Positions 35,472 through 45,594 of a stretch of DNA of 64,000 bases are shown here, piece by piece. Every line of letters starts with the position of its first letter. Position 1 is the first letter of the stretch. Both the position numbers and the translations under genes were made by a program. The stretch lies in the NCBI RefSeq assembly GCF_040739495.1, contig NZ_CP145263.1, positions 558,001 to 622,000 on the forward strand, in the 5' to 3' direction. This DNA is from Staphylococcus capitis subsp. capitis (GTDB lineage: Bacteria; Bacillota; Bacilli; Staphylococcales; Staphylococcaceae). A model generated the notes under the pieces. The model searched no databases. It saw nothing but the letters and a program-made list of their open reading frames with translations, and was not told where the DNA came from.

Positions 35472-37069
35472 ATGAATGCTATCAAACGATTCGGTAGTGC
35501 GATGATCGTGCCAGTGTTGATGTTTGCTTTCTTTGGTATCGTACTTGGGTTTGCGACACTTTTCAAAAATCCAACAATCATGGGCGGTTTAGCAGATCAG
35601 CATACATTCTGGTTCAAATTCTGGTCAGTGATAGAGTCAGGCGGATGGGTCATCTTTAATCACATGGAAATCGTCTTTGTTGTGGGTTTACCTCTATCTC
35701 TAGCTAAAAAAGCACCAGGGCATGCAGCATTAGCCGCGTTGATGGGTTATTTAATGTTTAACACATTTATTAACGCGATTCTAACGCAATGGCCTCATAC
35801 CTTTGGTGCTAACTTAAAAAAAGGCGTAGAAAACGTCACTGGATTAAAAGCTATAGCAGGGATAGAAACGTTAGATACAAATATTTTAGGGGCTATTATT
35901 ATTTCAGGGATTATTACATGGATACATAATCGATACTATAGTAAAAGATTGCCAGAAATGTTAGGGGTTTTCCAAGGCCTCACATTTGTAGTTACCATTT
36001 CATTCTTTGTAATGTTACCTATTGCAGCAATAACATGTGTGGTTTGGCCAACAATTCAACATGGTATTGCATCAATTCAGCATTTTATCATTGCTTCTGG
36101 ATACGTTGGCGTGTGGTTATACCATTTCTTAGAACGCGTATTAATCCCTACAGGATTACATCACTTTATATACGCGCCAATTGAGGTAGGACCTGTGGTA
36201 GTAAATCACGGTTTAAAAGCAGAATGGTTACAGCATTTGAATCAATTTGCTGAAAGTAGTAAACCTTTAAAAGAACAATTCCATTATGGATTTATGTTAC
36301 AAGGCAATGGTAAAGTATTTGGATGTTTAGGAATTGCGCTTGCAATGTACTCGACAACACCGAAAGAAAATCGTAAGAAAGTGGCAGCACTACTCATACC
36401 TGCAACGCTAACAGCGGTTGTTGCTGGTATTACAGAACCTCTTGAATTTACATTCTTATTTATTGCACCATATTTATTTGTGATCCATGCTATCTTGGCA
36501 GCTACAATGGATACTTTAATGTATGCTTTTGGTGTTGTAGGTAATATGGGAGGCGGTGTGCTAGATTTCTTAGCTACAAACTGGATCCCGTTAGGTAAAG
36601 ATCACTGGATGACATATGTTGCTCAAGTAGTGATTGGTTTTATATTTGTGGGAATCTACTTCTTCCTATTTAGATTTTTAATTCTTAAATTTGATATACC
36701 ACTTCCAGGTCGAAAAAAGGAACAGAAGAAGTAAAACTATTTTCTAAACAAGATTATAAAGATAAGAAAGGTGGCACTGCTTCATCAGAACAACCAAAAT
36801 CAACTGTGAATGAATATGATGACAAAGCAGCTTACTATTTAAAAGGCCTAGGTGGTAAAGAAAATATTAAAGACGTAACAAATTGTACAACTCGCCTACG
36901 TTTAACAGTGAATGATGAAAGTAAAGTTCAAGATAGTAGTTATTTTACACATAATCAAATGGCTCACGGTTTAGTGAAAAGTGGTAAAAGTGTGCAAGTT
37001 GTAGTCGGTATGTCTGTATCTCAAGTACGAGAAGCGTTTGAACATTTAGTTTACGAGGAAGAAAGGTAA
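35472..37069 (+). pseudogene. Alpha-glucoside-type PTS IIC-IIB gene, frameshifted between the two domains
   Basis: The first frame (ATG 35472, RBS GTGGAGG) encodes 420 aa of an EIIC domain of the glucose/maltose family: FGSAMIVPVLMFAFFGIVLG, GLHHFIYAPIEVGPVVVNHG and the signature GITEPLEFTFLFIAPYLFVI. It stops at TAA 36732-36734 shortly after PGRKKEQKK. In the -1 frame the protein continues without interruption, with GTEEVKLFSKQDYKDKKGGT as linker and then a IIB domain ending at 37069; its phosphorylated Cys is in DVTNCTTRLRL. A missing A in the A6 run at 36713-36718 explains the break. The intact protein resembles GlvC-type PTS permeases, but no phospho-alpha-glucosidase is adjacent. Without frameshifting only the IIC part is made. 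Confidence 0.85.
36713..36719 (+). other. A_AAA_AAG slippery heptamer at the PTS frameshift
   Basis: In the IIC frame the bases read CGA AAA AAG GAA, placing the heptamer A AAA AAG (dnaX type) in the exact phase needed. A -1 slip there continues as GGA ACA GAA GAA into the IIB domain. I see no strong downstream stem-loop or well-placed upstream SD, so efficient programmed frameshifting is uncertain. Confidence 0.6.
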
Positions 37070-37087
37070 TTAAATATCACAATAAGC

Positions 37088-37127
37088 GTCTCAAGGAGAA
37101 AGAATTATATCTTCTTGAGATGTTTTA
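37088..37127 (+). terminator. Terminator of the PTS gene
   Basis: TCTCAAGGAGAA pairs imperfectly with TTCTTGAGA across 37089-37120, followed by TGTTTTATT. Confidence 0.6.
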
Positions 37128-37132
37128 TTGTC

Positions 37133-37163
37133 AAAAAAAACCAGTGCTATTAACAACACTGGT
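37133..37163 (-). terminator. Rho-independent terminator of the minus-strand gene at 37174
   Basis: ACCAGTG and CACTGGT arms (37140-37163) are followed, read on the minus strand, by a run of eight T. Confidence 0.8.
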
Positions 37164-37173
37164 CTTTAAATTA

Positions 37174-37704
37174 TTATGAAATTCTAGCTTTATGAAGCAT
37201 TTTGGCACGATAGCTTGCTGATAAAATATCTATATTACGTGTTGCAATTGTATGTAGTAATTGAGCGAATATCTCTGGAGAACATACGACACTTGCACAA
37301 TTGTTATTCAATGTATAGTTTACATCGTGATGGTTAGCAAACATATTCATGATATCAATTACCTTGTCTTTAATGAAAGCATCTTGTAAACCATCGATAG
37401 CTAAATCAAAACGTTTGGCTGATTGATAGAGATGTTCTGAATCAAGAAGTTCATCGAAATGCTTAGGAGACAAAATTTGGTAAATAGAATAATTGTGGAA
37501 GCTCAAAAAGCTTATTAAATATGGTAACTGTTGCTTAGGTAAACTGACCTCAAGTGCAAACATGTTATTTTGTTTGAAAATCGAAAATTGAAATGACTCA
37601 CAAAATTTTATTTCTTTACATAAATGAGTTAATTTTTTTCGCGTTGAGCGAGATTTCAAACCTGCAATATTGATAATGTAGGTTTCAAATTTATCAATCA
37701 ACAT
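37174..37704 (-). CDS. Conserved protein of unknown function
   Basis: 176 aa from ATG 37704, chosen because GGGAGG lies 7 bases upstream; a longer version with 13 more residues would start inside the RBS region. Not recognised. It begins LIDKFETYIINIAGLKSRST and is soluble, basic at the start (KSRSTRKKLTHLCKE), mixed alpha/beta, with no membrane helix or clear catalytic motif. Two Cys (CASVVC) lie near residue 138. Monocistronic, with its own terminator. Confidence 0.7.
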   Translation of the reverse strand: MLIDKFETYIINIAGLKSRSTRKKLTHLCKEIKFCESFQFSIFKQNNMFALEVSLPKQQLPYLISFLSFHNYSIYQILSPKHFDELLDSEHLYQSAKRFDLAIDGLQDAFIKDKVIDIMNMFANHHDVNYTLNNNCASVVCSPEIFAQLLHTIATRNIDILSASYRAKMLHKARIS

Positions 37705-37862
37705 GTTATGACCTCCCGTGAATTTGGCATATAACTGAAGCATACGATGTTCGTTTAAATAGATTGTACCACTCTTTTTTTTATATAATCACTAAGACTT
37801 TTGAACGAAGTTAAAAACTTATTATTTTGTAATCTTTTTTTTACAAAATATATAAAATGGTT

Positions 37863-37937
37863 TTAAGATTTAGTAAAAAAAATACGCAAGTGCTTTAATA
37901 ATGCTTATGACTATCTCGTCACGATAGTCATTTTTTT
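37863..37937 (+). ncRNA. Candidate short transcript or leader with its own terminator
   Basis: A promoter-like pair TTGTAA (37827-37832) and TATAAA (37851-37856), 18-bp spacer, is followed by a strong terminator: ATGACTATC (37907-37915), 7-base loop, GATAGTCAT (37923-37931) and seven T. No plus-strand gene precedes it (the neighbour at 37174-37704 is on the minus strand). The transcript would be about 75 nt. The HAD gene starts 47 bp further on, so it could be an attenuated leader. ATTTTGTAA and TTACAAAAT, a 9-bp inverted repeat at 37824-37849, overlap the -35 box and may be an operator. Confidence 0.45.
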
Positions 37938-37984
37938 ATGTTAATATGGGAAATAAATAGCTACATTTACAAGGAGAAAAATGA

Positions 37985-38623
37985 ATGTACAGAGCAGTTA
38001 TCTTTGATTTCGATGGAACAATTATCGATACAGAACGTCATTTATTTGAGACAATAAATAAACATCTCAAATTACATAAAGCTGAACCTATTTCAGTAGA
38101 TTTTTATAGAGAATCTATCGGAGGGACAGCTACAGATTTACATCAACATCTCGAGCAGGCCATAGGCGCAGATAATAAAGAAAAAATATATCAAGAACAT
38201 TATCAAACTAGTGGTGATTTGCCAATTATCAGTACAATCAAAGAGTTAATGGATTATCTTAAACAGCGTCATATACCTATGGCAATTGCAACTAGTAGCT
38301 ATCGAGAAGATATATATCCAACATTTAAAAAGTTGGGTTTAGATAACTATATTGATGTCATTATTGGTAGAGAAGACGTTGATAACGTTAAACCAGATCC
38401 AGAACCTTATTTAATGGCTGTTCAAAACCTTAATTATAATCCAACAAATTGTTTAGCAATTGAGGATTCGTTGAATGGTACTACAGCTGCTATGATGGCA
38501 GGATTAGATGTTGTCGTTAACACGAATTTGATGACAGCAGAACAAAATTTTTCAACTATTAATTACGTCGGAAAAGATATGTCGATTGAAGATATTGTGA
38601 CATCTTTATTTGAGAAGAAATAG
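37985..38623 (+). CDS. HAD superfamily sugar-phosphate phosphatase/phosphomutase-like
   Basis: 212 aa. Subfamily I HAD hydrolase of the beta-phosphoglucomutase/YhcW type. Motif I VIFDFDGTIIDTE holds the nucleophile Asp (D-x-D at about 8-10). A helical C1 cap follows to ~residue 80; motif II is AIATSS, motif III NVKPDPEPYLMAV (Lys) and motif IV CLAIEDSLNGTTAAMMAG. It should dephosphorylate a small phosphorylated metabolite; which one is unknown. RBS AAGGAG precedes ATG 37985. It is followed 11 bp later by a small membrane-protein gene that is likely co-transcribed. Confidence 0.88.
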   Translation: MYRAVIFDFDGTIIDTERHLFETINKHLKLHKAEPISVDFYRESIGGTATDLHQHLEQAIGADNKEKIYQEHYQTSGDLPIISTIKELMDYLKQRHIPMAIATSSYREDIYPTFKKLGLDNYIDVIIGREDVDNVKPDPEPYLMAVQNLNYNPTNCLAIEDSLNGTTAAMMAGLDVVVNTNLMTAEQNFSTINYVGKDMSIEDIVTSLFEKK

Positions 38624-38634
38624 GAGGTATAAGC

Positions 38635-38823
38635 GTGGGTTACATTATACTTTTCTTTATAGCTGGTCCAATTATTTTAGCAATAGGGAATCTGGTTCTT
38701 GGTCCTATTTTTAATAAACGTACACCATTTCATGTTCAAGTTAGATCATTCATAATTGGATCTATTGTTTATCTTTTACTTGCAACCATAGGATATTTTC
38801 TTTTATTGCAAGGAAAGCTTTAA
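38635..38823 (+). CDS. Small two-helix membrane protein
   Basis: 62 aa, GTG start with a strong AGGAGG 8 bases upstream. Two hydrophobic segments, YIILFFIAGPIILAIGNLVLG and FIIGSIVYLLLATIGYFLLL, are joined by a short basic loop (IFNKRTPFHVQVRS). No family recognised. It follows the HAD gene by 11 bp and shares its terminator. Confidence 0.65.
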   Translation: MGYIILFFIAGPIILAIGNLVLGPIFNKRTPFHVQVRSFIIGSIVYLLLATIGYFLLLQGKL

Positions 38824-38896
38824 AAGAATTATAAATTTTTTAGCAAATGATAATTTAACACTGTAACGAAATCTTTTCTTAGTGGGATCTTAAATT

Positions 38897-38947
38897 AAAA
38901 AAGTCTATAAATGAATTTGGATAACTAAATTCATTTATAGACTTTTA
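38897..38947. terminator. Bidirectional Rho-independent terminator
   Basis: AAAAGTCTATAAATGAATTT and its complement ending TAGACTTTT form a ~19-bp stem with A and T runs on both sides, between convergent genes. Confidence 0.88.
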
Positions 38948-38954
38948 TTTTGTA

Positions 38955-39140
38955 TTAACTATTCATTTTTAAAATTAATGTTATAGCGATGAGTACGATT
39001 AAAATTAAATCTATACCTACCATAATTGTGTATCGTGTAGGTTTCTGACCTTGATTTTTAGCTAATTTCATTGCTTGATAATTTGGTATCAAACTAATTA
39101 CTAATAGTATGATAATGACTACACCTATAATTATTGTCAT
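38955..39140 (-). CDS. Small two-helix membrane protein
   Basis: 61 aa: IIIGVVIIILLVISLIPNY, a basic loop (KLAKNQGQKPTRYT) and IMVGIDLILIVLIAITLIL. ATG 39140 is preceded by GGAGG. It lies 2 bp downstream of the 117-aa membrane-protein gene, with which it must be co-transcribed. Function unknown. Confidence 0.65.
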   Translation of the reverse strand: MTIIIGVVIIILLVISLIPNYQAMKLAKNQGQKPTRYTIMVGIDLILIVLIAITLILKMNS

Positions 39141-39142
39141 GA

Positions 39143-39496
39143 TTACTTACCTCCATGATTTCCTCTTGTTATAAGCTCCCATATAACGCCTGCTATGATT
39201 CCAATAATTAAACCACTAATGATTCCTATTTGAGGTGTGAAGAACAAAGCTCCAACTAATATACAAATTATAAGTGCTATTGGAATGGTTGTGCCATAAA
39301 TCATTTTTCGTTCTGGAGAACTTAGAATGGTAAAGGCAACTAAATAAAGAATGAAGAAGGCTACCGTAGCAAGAAGTGTTCGACCTACGACAGACATGAT
39401 ATCAGGTTGTTTCATAGTAAAATAATTAAGTAGGAAAAATATAATCATAAATATTAATGTAACTTTAATTGAACGATTAATGAGTGCCTTATTCAT
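39143..39496 (-). CDS. Small four-helix membrane protein
   Basis: 117 aa. Four hydrophobic segments: VTLIFMIIFFLLNYF, TLLATVAFFILYLVAFTIL, TTIPIALIICILVGALFF and IGIISGLIIGIIAGVIWELI. The loops are short and basic (SSPERKMIYG; C-terminus TRGNHGGK). AAGGAG precedes ATG 39496. First gene of a two-gene unit, divergent from the amino-acid permease. No family recognised. Confidence 0.65.
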   Translation of the reverse strand: MNKALINRSIKVTLIFMIIFFLLNYFTMKQPDIMSVVGRTLLATVAFFILYLVAFTILSSPERKMIYGTTIPIALIICILVGALFFTPQIGIISGLIIGIIAGVIWELITRGNHGGK

Positions 39497-39591
39497 ATCC
39501 GAACTCCTTAAACTATTTAGAAAAAGTATATCATACTCCGTAATTCATTTAGAAAGAAAGCATATTATGTAATAAAAATGCAAATAGCTTT

Positions 39592-39606
39592 AATTTTCAG
39601 AAAAAT
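39592..39606. promoter_or_regulatory. CodY box upstream of the amino-acid permease
   Basis: AATTTTCAGAAAAAT matches the CodY consensus AATTTTCWGAAAATT at 14 of 15 positions. It lies about 170 bp upstream of the permease start. Confidence 0.65.
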
Positions 39607-39654
39607 ATTCAAAATAGGTGTTTTCAAAAATTAAAAAGCTTGCTATGATACATG

Positions 39655-39668
39655 TGTAAGCGATTTCG
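39655..39668. promoter_or_regulatory. cre-like CcpA site upstream of the amino-acid permease
   Basis: TGTAAGCGATTTCG matches TGNNARCGNWWWCA except for the last base. A TATAAT-like -10 follows at about 39709, so the site lies just upstream of the presumed promoter. Confidence 0.5.
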
Positions 39669-39772
39669 TTAAATTGTAAAAATTTTGTTTCAATTTCGTC
39701 AATTTGTAGTATAATTACGGAAATAAGATTATCATTAAAAAAATAATCTAGATTTAGAGATGGGGTAAAGTT

Positions 39773-41191
39773 ATGGAAAACAATGAATTACAAAGGGGAC
39801 TAAGTGCACGTCAGATGCAAATGATTGCACTTGGGGGAACAATTGGTGTCGGTCTGTTTATGGGGGCAACAAGTACAATCAAATGGACTGGCCCATCAGT
39901 TATTTTTGCATACTTAATCGCTGGTATATTTTTATTCCTAATTATGAGAGCAATGGGGGAAATGACTTATCTTAATCCTACAACTGGATCATTCGCAACA
40001 TTTGCAAGTGATTACATACACCCAGCAGCGGGTTATATGACGGCTTGGAGTAATATATTCCAATGGGTTGTAGTAGGGATGAGTGAAGTTATCGCAGTTG
40101 GTGAATATATGAACTATTGGTTCCCAAATTTACCTAACTGGATACCTGGTATCGTAGCAGTGGCATTATTAATGGGAGCAAACCTTGTTTCAGTTAAAGC
40201 CTTTGGTGAATTTGAATTTTGGTTTGCATTAATCAAAGTTATTACAATTATTTTAATGATTATCGCAGGTTTTGGCTTAATCTTATTCGGAATTGGTAAT
40301 GGTGGTCATGCAATAGGGATTTCAAATCTATGGTCTCATGGTGGATTTATGCCACATGGAATCGTTGGTTTCTTCTTCGCACTGTCAATAGTTATTGGAT
40401 CTTATCAAGGGGTTGAACTCATTGGTATTTCTGCTGGAGAAACTAAAGATCCTCAAAAGAATATTGTTAAAGCAGTGAATGGAGTTATTTGGAGAATATT
40501 AATCTTCTATCTTGGTGCAATTTTTGTTATCGTTTCTGTTTATCCTTGGGACAAATTAGGTGACATAGGAAGTCCTTTCGTTGCGACATTTGCTAAAGTA
40601 GGGATTACTTTCGCAGCTGGTTTAATAAACTTTGTTGTATTAACAGCTGCTATGTCAGGTTGTAACTCAGGTATATTTAGTGCTAGCCGTATGATTTATA
40701 CATTATCTAAGCAAGGACAAATGCCTAAGATTTTCTCGAAAGTATTAAAAAATGGTGTTCCGTTCTACACAGTACTTGCAGTATCAATCGGTATCTTAAT
40801 CGGTGCATTACTAAACGTCATTCTCCCTTTATTTATTAAAGGTGCAGCAAGTATTTTCGTTTATGTTTATAGTGCATCTATATTACCAGGAATGATTCCT
40901 TGGTTTATGATTTTATTCAGTCATTTACGCTTTAGAAAGTTACATCCTGAAGAAGTTAAAAATCATCCGTTCAAAATGCCAGGAGGCGCATTTGCTAACT
41001 ATCTTACAATAGCATTCTTAATTTTAGTCTTAATCGGTATGCTATTTAATAAAGAAACAGTTGTTTCTGTAGTTATTGGTATTGTGTTCCTAGCAGTTGT
41101 GACACTTTATTATTTCGTTCGTTATAATAAAAAGGATCAACAAGCTAAAAAAGCAGCATTAACTCAGAAAAACCAAAAAGGCTTAGAATAA
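39773..41191 (+). CDS. Amino-acid permease (APC superfamily)
   Basis: 472 aa with 12 helices, the amino acid transporter (AAT) type. It starts with [20 protein letters not shown], then [20 protein letters not shown] and [20 protein letters not shown], all typical of GabP/ProY/LysP-like proton symporters. The substrate-binding unwound helix 1 is GGTIGVGLF. The C-terminus is Lys/Gln-rich. Candidate substrates include GABA, proline and aromatic or basic amino acids; the sequence alone does not decide. ATG 39773 with GATGGGG. Promoter-side CodY and cre sites suggest repression in rich medium. Monocistronic. Confidence 0.88.
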   Translation: MENNELQRGLSARQMQMIALGGTIGVGLFMGATSTIKWTGPSVIFAYLIAGIFLFLIMRAMGEMTYLNPTTGSFATFASDYIHPAAGYMTAWSNIFQWVVVGMSEVIAVGEYMNYWFPNLPNWIPGIVAVALLMGANLVSVKAFGEFEFWFALIKVITIILMIIAGFGLILFGIGNGGHAIGISNLWSHGGFMPHGIVGFFFALSIVIGSYQGVELIGISAGETKDPQKNIVKAVNGVIWRILIFYLGAIFVIVSVYPWDKLGDIGSPFVATFAKVGITFAAGLINFVVLTAAMSGCNSGIFSASRMIYTLSKQGQMPKIFSKVLKNGVPFYTVLAVSIGILIGALLNVILPLFIKGAASIFVYVYSASILPGMIPWFMILFSHLRFRKLHPEEVKNHPFKMPGGAFANYLTIAFLILVLIGMLFNKETVVSVVIGIVFLAVVTLYYFVRYNKKDQQAKKAALTQKNQKGLE

Positions 41192-41210
41192 TAGCAATAT
41201 ATAGTTAAAC

Positions 41211-41275
41211 AAAAAAGCGATTCGTTCATACACTCTAATATAAAGAAATTTAGAGTATGACGAATCGCTTTTTCT
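41211..41275. terminator. Bidirectional Rho-independent terminator
   Basis: AAAAAGCGATTCGT and ACGAATCGCTTTTT form the outer stem, with ACTCTA/TAGAGT extending it inward; it separates the permease gene from murR. Confidence 0.88.
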
Positions 41276-41281
41276 ATTTAT

Positions 41282-42163
41282 TTAATGTTTAAATTCAATA
41301 TTTGATAAATGTTTACGGTAATTATCCAAAGCCATTTTAGATTGTGTTATAAAATCTAAGGATGATTGATAATTTAGAGCAATGTAACGATAATAAAGTA
41401 CATCTATTGTAAACATTTGTGCAAACAATGAAGTCGTTGCACCCATGCGCATTTCATTTTCATCAGTTTGGCCGTAAGACAAGACGATATCTGAACGATT
41501 GGCTACTGGATTATCATTCGTACTAGTAATAGTAACAACTGGTATATGATAGTCTGAAACAACTTTGGCTATTGAACGCATTTCACTTTGCATACCATTG
41601 TTTGTAATAAATACGACGCAGTCTTTAGCATTATGTGTTGCTAACATGGTCGTGAAGATATGTGTTTCTTGTACCAATTGTATATTTAAACCAATGCGAG
41701 ATAATTTTTGATATAAATCTGTAGCCACTACAAATGAAGCACCATAACCATAGATGAAAATGGTTTCTGCACATTTAAATAAATCACAAATTCGATCTAT
41801 CGTCTTATCGTCAATTTTTTCATTGGCGTTGTTAAGCGCACCTTTAGCACGAGAGTGCATTTTCTTTTTGAGAGAATCTGTATTCTCATTGTCTACAAGT
41901 TCAACATTGTATACAGATGCTTCTTTAGGCAGAAATTTAGATAAACCAATTTTAAGTTCGTGAAAGCCACCTTCAGTTATTTTCTTACTAAACCTTATTA
42001 TAGAGGAGGGGCTGGTATCTAAAACTTCTGCTATATCTTGAGAATTCATATTAACTACCTTATGAGGTGAGTTGAGTATGAATTGAGCTATCTTTTTTTC
42101 ATTTTTAGTTAGGTAGGGGTACTGGTTGTCAATTTCATTTAAAATGTTTGGCAATTTAATCAC
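41282..42163 (-). CDS. murR: RpiR family regulator of the MurNAc operon
   Basis: 293 aa. N-terminal RpiR helix-turn-helix ([39 protein letters not shown]) and a C-terminal SIS domain ([60 protein letters not shown]) that should bind MurNAc 6-phosphate. It is the last gene of mupG-murQ-murP-murR and overlaps murP by 8 bp, the arrangement of the S. aureus operon. ATG 42163. Note the loop NNG where many SIS proteins have S-x-S-G. Confidence 0.88.
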   Translation of the reverse strand: MIKLPNILNEIDNQYPYLTKNEKKIAQFILNSPHKVVNMNSQDIAEVLDTSPSSIIRFSKKITEGGFHELKIGLSKFLPKEASVYNVELVDNENTDSLKKKMHSRAKGALNNANEKIDDKTIDRICDLFKCAETIFIYGYGASFVVATDLYQKLSRIGLNIQLVQETHIFTTMLATHNAKDCVVFITNNGMQSEMRSIAKVVSDYHIPVVTITSTNDNPVANRSDIVLSYGQTDENEMRMGATTSLFAQMFTIDVLYYRYIALNYQSSLDFITQSKMALDNYRKHLSNIEFKH

Positions 42164-43598
42164 CCATTTGATCAGAATTTCTCATTTCTTTAGTCGTGCC
42201 AAAGAAATAAGTGAAAATGAAACCTCCAGCGTAAGCGGCAAGTAAACCTGCAATATAACCGAGGTACATATGATTATCTATTAACGGTAGAAGAGAAATA
42301 CCACTAGGCCCTACAGCTGTAGCACCGATATGACTAATACCACCAACAACAGCGCCACCAATACCGCCGCCAATACAAGCTGTAAAGAATGGTCGACCTA
42401 ATGGTAATGTGACTCCGTAGATTAAAGGTTCTCCAATACCTAAGAAACCAACAGGTAGAGCACCTTTTAAAGTATTACGTAATTTAGTATTTTTACGACA
42501 TCTAACCCATAAAGCTAATGCGGCACCGACTTGTCCAGCACCAGACATAGCTGCAATAGGTAACAGATAAGTAGAACCCGTTTTATTAATTAATTCGATA
42601 TGAATTGGTGTGAAAATATGATGCAATCCTAGCATGACTAGTGGTAAGAAGAAAGCATCAATGATGAAACCACTAAATATGCCTCCTACACCAATAATCC
42701 AGTTAATGACATGCACCAATCCATCAGATATAAAGCCAGCAACTGGCATTATAATAAACAATGTTAATAAACCAATAATTAATAATGAAATAGTTGGAGT
42801 TACAATAATATCGATAGCATTTGGGACTATTTTATGTAATCTTTTTTCAATTAAACTAAGCAACCATACTGCAAATATAACGCCAATAATTCCACCTTGA
42901 CCAGCGACGAGGTGTTCACCAGTAAAGATATTTTTAATTGGGTTTTCGTCAGTTATACCAGTAAGTAATGTTGCACCACCAATTACACCACCTAATCCAG
43001 GCGTAGCGCCGAACACCTTCGCTGCATTGATTCCAGTGAAGATAGCTAAGTAGGCGAGCATCCCATCTTTAATGACACTCAGCACTGAAACAACTTGTTT
43101 AAGCCAATCTCCAGATAGAGTTCCAGCTGTTAATAAGTTATTCAATATCGCTGCAATACCACCTATTAACCCGGCACCTATAAATGCTGGGATTAAAGGT
43201 ATGAAAATATTAGCAATGGACTTTAAAACTTTATTCCATTTACTTTGTTTGCGATGACTTTGAAAATTCTGTTTATTTTGTCGTGCTTGTTCTTCAGCTT
43301 GCGCTTTATAGCTTTTATTTTCAGTATGAGAAGTATCATCATCTAAAGGTGCGCCACTTGTTTCAGACATATAATTTGCAACTTTGTTAACAATGCCTGG
43401 TCCAACTACAACTTGGAGGCGTTCATCTTCAACAACACCTAAAACACCATCAATACTTTTCAATTCATTGTAATTAACTTTATCATAATCATGAATTTTA
43501 ATTCGAACACGAGTCATACAATGAATAATATTATCAATATTATGATTACCACCAACGGCGTTAGTGATATCTTTAGCAAGACGTTCTTCTTTGTTCAT
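42156..43598 (-). CDS. murP: PTS N-acetylmuramic acid transporter, IIBC component
   Basis: 480 aa. A IIB domain comes first (residues ~1-85), with the phosphorylated Cys in [15 protein letters not shown]. An acidic/Gln-rich linker (~86-120) follows, then the EIIC membrane domain with [20 protein letters not shown], then [20 protein letters not shown] and [20 protein letters not shown]. This is the sucrose/MurNAc EIIBC family; the operon (murQ, mupG) fixes the substrate as MurNAc or MurNAc-containing disaccharide. No EIIA is encoded here, so a general EIIA-Glc must supply phosphate. It begins 12 bp after murQ with an RBS AGGGGGA. Confidence 0.92.
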   Translation of the reverse strand: MNKEERLAKDITNAVGGNHNIDNIIHCMTRVRIKIHDYDKVNYNELKSIDGVLGVVEDERLQVVVGPGIVNKVANYMSETSGAPLDDDTSHTENKSYKAQAEEQARQNKQNFQSHRKQSKWNKVLKSIANIFIPLIPAFIGAGLIGGIAAILNNLLTAGTLSGDWLKQVVSVLSVIKDGMLAYLAIFTGINAAKVFGATPGLGGVIGGATLLTGITDENPIKNIFTGEHLVAGQGGIIGVIFAVWLLSLIEKRLHKIVPNAIDIIVTPTISLLIIGLLTLFIIMPVAGFISDGLVHVINWIIGVGGIFSGFIIDAFFLPLVMLGLHHIFTPIHIELINKTGSTYLLPIAAMSGAGQVGAALALWVRCRKNTKLRNTLKGALPVGFLGIGEPLIYGVTLPLGRPFFTACIGGGIGGAVVGGISHIGATAVGPSGISLLPLIDNHMYLGYIAGLLAAYAGGFIFTYFFGTTKEMRNSDQMGD

Positions 43599-43610
43599 GG
43601 AAACTCCCCC

Positions 43611-44498
43611 TTAAACGTTGATGGCTTGCTTGATCACTCCATTACTTTTATATAAACGCGTCTCAGCGTCTTCTTTAGTTGTATTACATAAATACATGAC
43701 AACTGCTGTTTTAATATGATTTCCCGCTTCTTCATACAATGTTTGTGCATCTTGTTCATCTAAATCACATATATCTTGAATAATGGTGATTGAACGATTG
43801 ACCAATTTTTTATTCGTAGGTCGTAAATCCACCATTAAGTTATCATATACTTTTCCGACCCCAATCATTGTCATTGTAGAAATCATATTTAATATGAGTT
43901 TTTGAGCAGTGCCAGATTTTAAACGAGTAGATCCTGTTAAAACTTCAGGTCCCACATTAACTTCTAAAATATGCTCTGCACAAGCACTAATTTCACTATT
44001 TGTATTACACGAAAGAGCAACAGTATCAGCATGAATATCGTTAGCATAAGTGAGGGCGCCTTTGACGTAAGGTGTGCGACCACTTGCAGATATTCCAATA
44101 ACAATATCATTATCATTTAGCTGAATATCTTTTAAGTCTTGTGCGCCTTGCTCGCTATCATCCTCAGCCCCTTCTACTGCGACGGTCATCGCTTTTTGAC
44201 CACCCGCAATAATACCAACGACCTCTTCAGGACGTGTATTAAAAGTTGGTACACATTCAGCAGCATCTAAAACGCCAAGACGTCCACTTGTACCAGCGCC
44301 TATATAGATTATTCTTCCTCCACGATTAAAACGTTGGATAGCACTAGTTATAACCTGTGATAACTGAGGAATCACTTGTTCAATGGCTTTGGGTACTTTT
44401 TGATCCTCACGATTTATTGTTAGTAGTGCATCTTGAATAGTCATTTCATCTAAATGCATCGTTTGTGTGTTACGAGTTTCTGTTGTTAAACGATTCAT
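43611..44498 (-). CDS. murQ: N-acetylmuramic acid 6-phosphate etherase
   Basis: 295 aa. It cleaves the D-lactyl ether of MurNAc 6-phosphate to give GlcNAc 6-phosphate and lactate. SIS fold: [53 protein letters not shown] holds the catalytic Glu; [15 protein letters not shown] is the phosphate loop; and [20 protein letters not shown] is strongly conserved. The C-terminal helical domain includes the UBA-like end [23 protein letters not shown] 44498 was chosen because GGAG is 7 bases upstream; an ATG two codons earlier is too close to it. It overlaps mupG by 29 bp. Confidence 0.95.
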   Translation of the reverse strand: MNRLTTETRNTQTMHLDEMTIQDALLTINREDQKVPKAIEQVIPQLSQVITSAIQRFNRGGRIIYIGAGTSGRLGVLDAAECVPTFNTRPEEVVGIIAGGQKAMTVAVEGAEDDSEQGAQDLKDIQLNDNDIVIGISASGRTPYVKGALTYANDIHADTVALSCNTNSEISACAEHILEVNVGPEVLTGSTRLKSGTAQKLILNMISTMTMIGVGKVYDNLMVDLRPTNKKLVNRSITIIQDICDLDEQDAQTLYEEAGNHIKTAVVMYLCNTTKEDAETRLYKSNGVIKQAINV

Positions 44499-45546
44499 TG
44501 TCATTCTCCTTCGTATATGTAAATTTAAAAGTATCTCCAGGCTGAATCAGTGTTAATAATTGAAGATCTTCATCGCTCACTGTTGCAATATGGTTAATAT
44601 GAGAATGTCCTTTGAGTGGTGTTTTAACGACTTGAATTTCACCTTCATATCGCCCATTTAGTTGGTTATCTACAGTGATATCCCCAATGTCTCTTTCAGT
44701 TATTCCTATAGGATTTATAGGAGTATCATTGTTAACACGTGAATATTGAGAACGTATGATATGCTCTGGTGCGTCAATGCGCGATGTATGTGTTCTTAAG
44801 ACTCTCTCAGAAAATGATGGATCCAAGTCTTTAAGCTTGAGCGTAAAATGTCGACGATGCATCATATCAGACAATTGTTGAGCAATTAATAAATTGATTG
44901 CTGTGTCACCGATAATAACATGAGAGATATCTAGAGATTGTAATTCATGCGTAGCAACTAAAGGATGTGATGAACGATGTGACTCAACTGTTGGTAACCC
45001 TTTATGTAAAGGGCCTCTTAGCTCTGTTCCTGGTATAAAGGCATATATTTTTGCATGTTTATCGTAAGTTTTAATAAGTTGATTTTTATATTCAATGAAA
45101 GAATGTGAAAGACCTGTATCAGGTCGTGGATAATAATTGTGACAGTATAATAGTTGAGACTGATAATCTTGTTTGTAAATGCGCTTCAACATATCTTCTG
45201 TGATATTACTCGCATTAAGACAGCATTGGAAACCATGACTTTGAACTTCATGGATGAGTTCAACATCCAATTGATCATCAATACGTATAGAAAATGCCCC
45301 ATGTGGCAATTGATTTAAATAACTGTAAAGCGTTGGATTAAGTAAAGAAGGATTAACATCAATGATATAAGTGATATTATATGATGAAAGAAGCTGACAT
45401 AATTCCCCAAAATATGACAACTGATGTTGCTTGTTTTCTTCAGGGATTTGTAAAGATGTAAAGATCACATCATAACCCATAGAAGCCATGTTAAGAATAT
45501 ACTCTTTATCTAAAGCATTTCCTAAATAAACTGAGAAGCCAAGCAC
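44470..45546 (-). CDS. mupG: 6-phospho-N-acetylmuramidase (DUF871 family)
   Basis: 358 aa from GTG 45546, which has AAAGGAG 8 bases upstream; the GTG at 45555 overlaps that RBS. The N-terminal TIM-barrel begins [20 protein letters not shown] and carries [27 protein letters not shown] and ISIRIDD-like [10 protein letters not shown]. The C-terminal cyclophilin-like domain follows from ~residue 240. DUF871 in S. aureus was shown to be MupG, which splits MurNAc-6P-GlcNAc brought in by MurP, feeding MurQ. First gene of the operon; a cre-like site lies 49 bp upstream. Confidence 0.92.
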   Translation of the reverse strand: MLGFSVYLGNALDKEYILNMASMGYDVIFTSLQIPEENKQHQLSYFGELCQLLSSYNITYIIDVNPSLLNPTLYSYLNQLPHGAFSIRIDDQLDVELIHEVQSHGFQCCLNASNITEDMLKRIYKQDYQSQLLYCHNYYPRPDTGLSHSFIEYKNQLIKTYDKHAKIYAFIPGTELRGPLHKGLPTVESHRSSHPLVATHELQSLDISHVIIGDTAINLLIAQQLSDMMHRRHFTLKLKDLDPSFSERVLRTHTSRIDAPEHIIRSQYSRVNNDTPINPIGITERDIGDITVDNQLNGRYEGEIQVVKTPLKGHSHINHIATVSDEDLQLLTLIQPGDTFKFTYTKENDNESFNNRNS

Positions 45547-45594
45547 ATCTAACACTCCTTTTAATTACTTAATCAGTACGATTATAACGCTATT

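Noticed and set aside
36806..37069. Separate IIB gene starting at GTG 36806
   Set aside because: The frame is open well upstream of this GTG, with a natural linker joining it to the IIC domain, and there is no RBS; it is the second half of a frameshifted gene.
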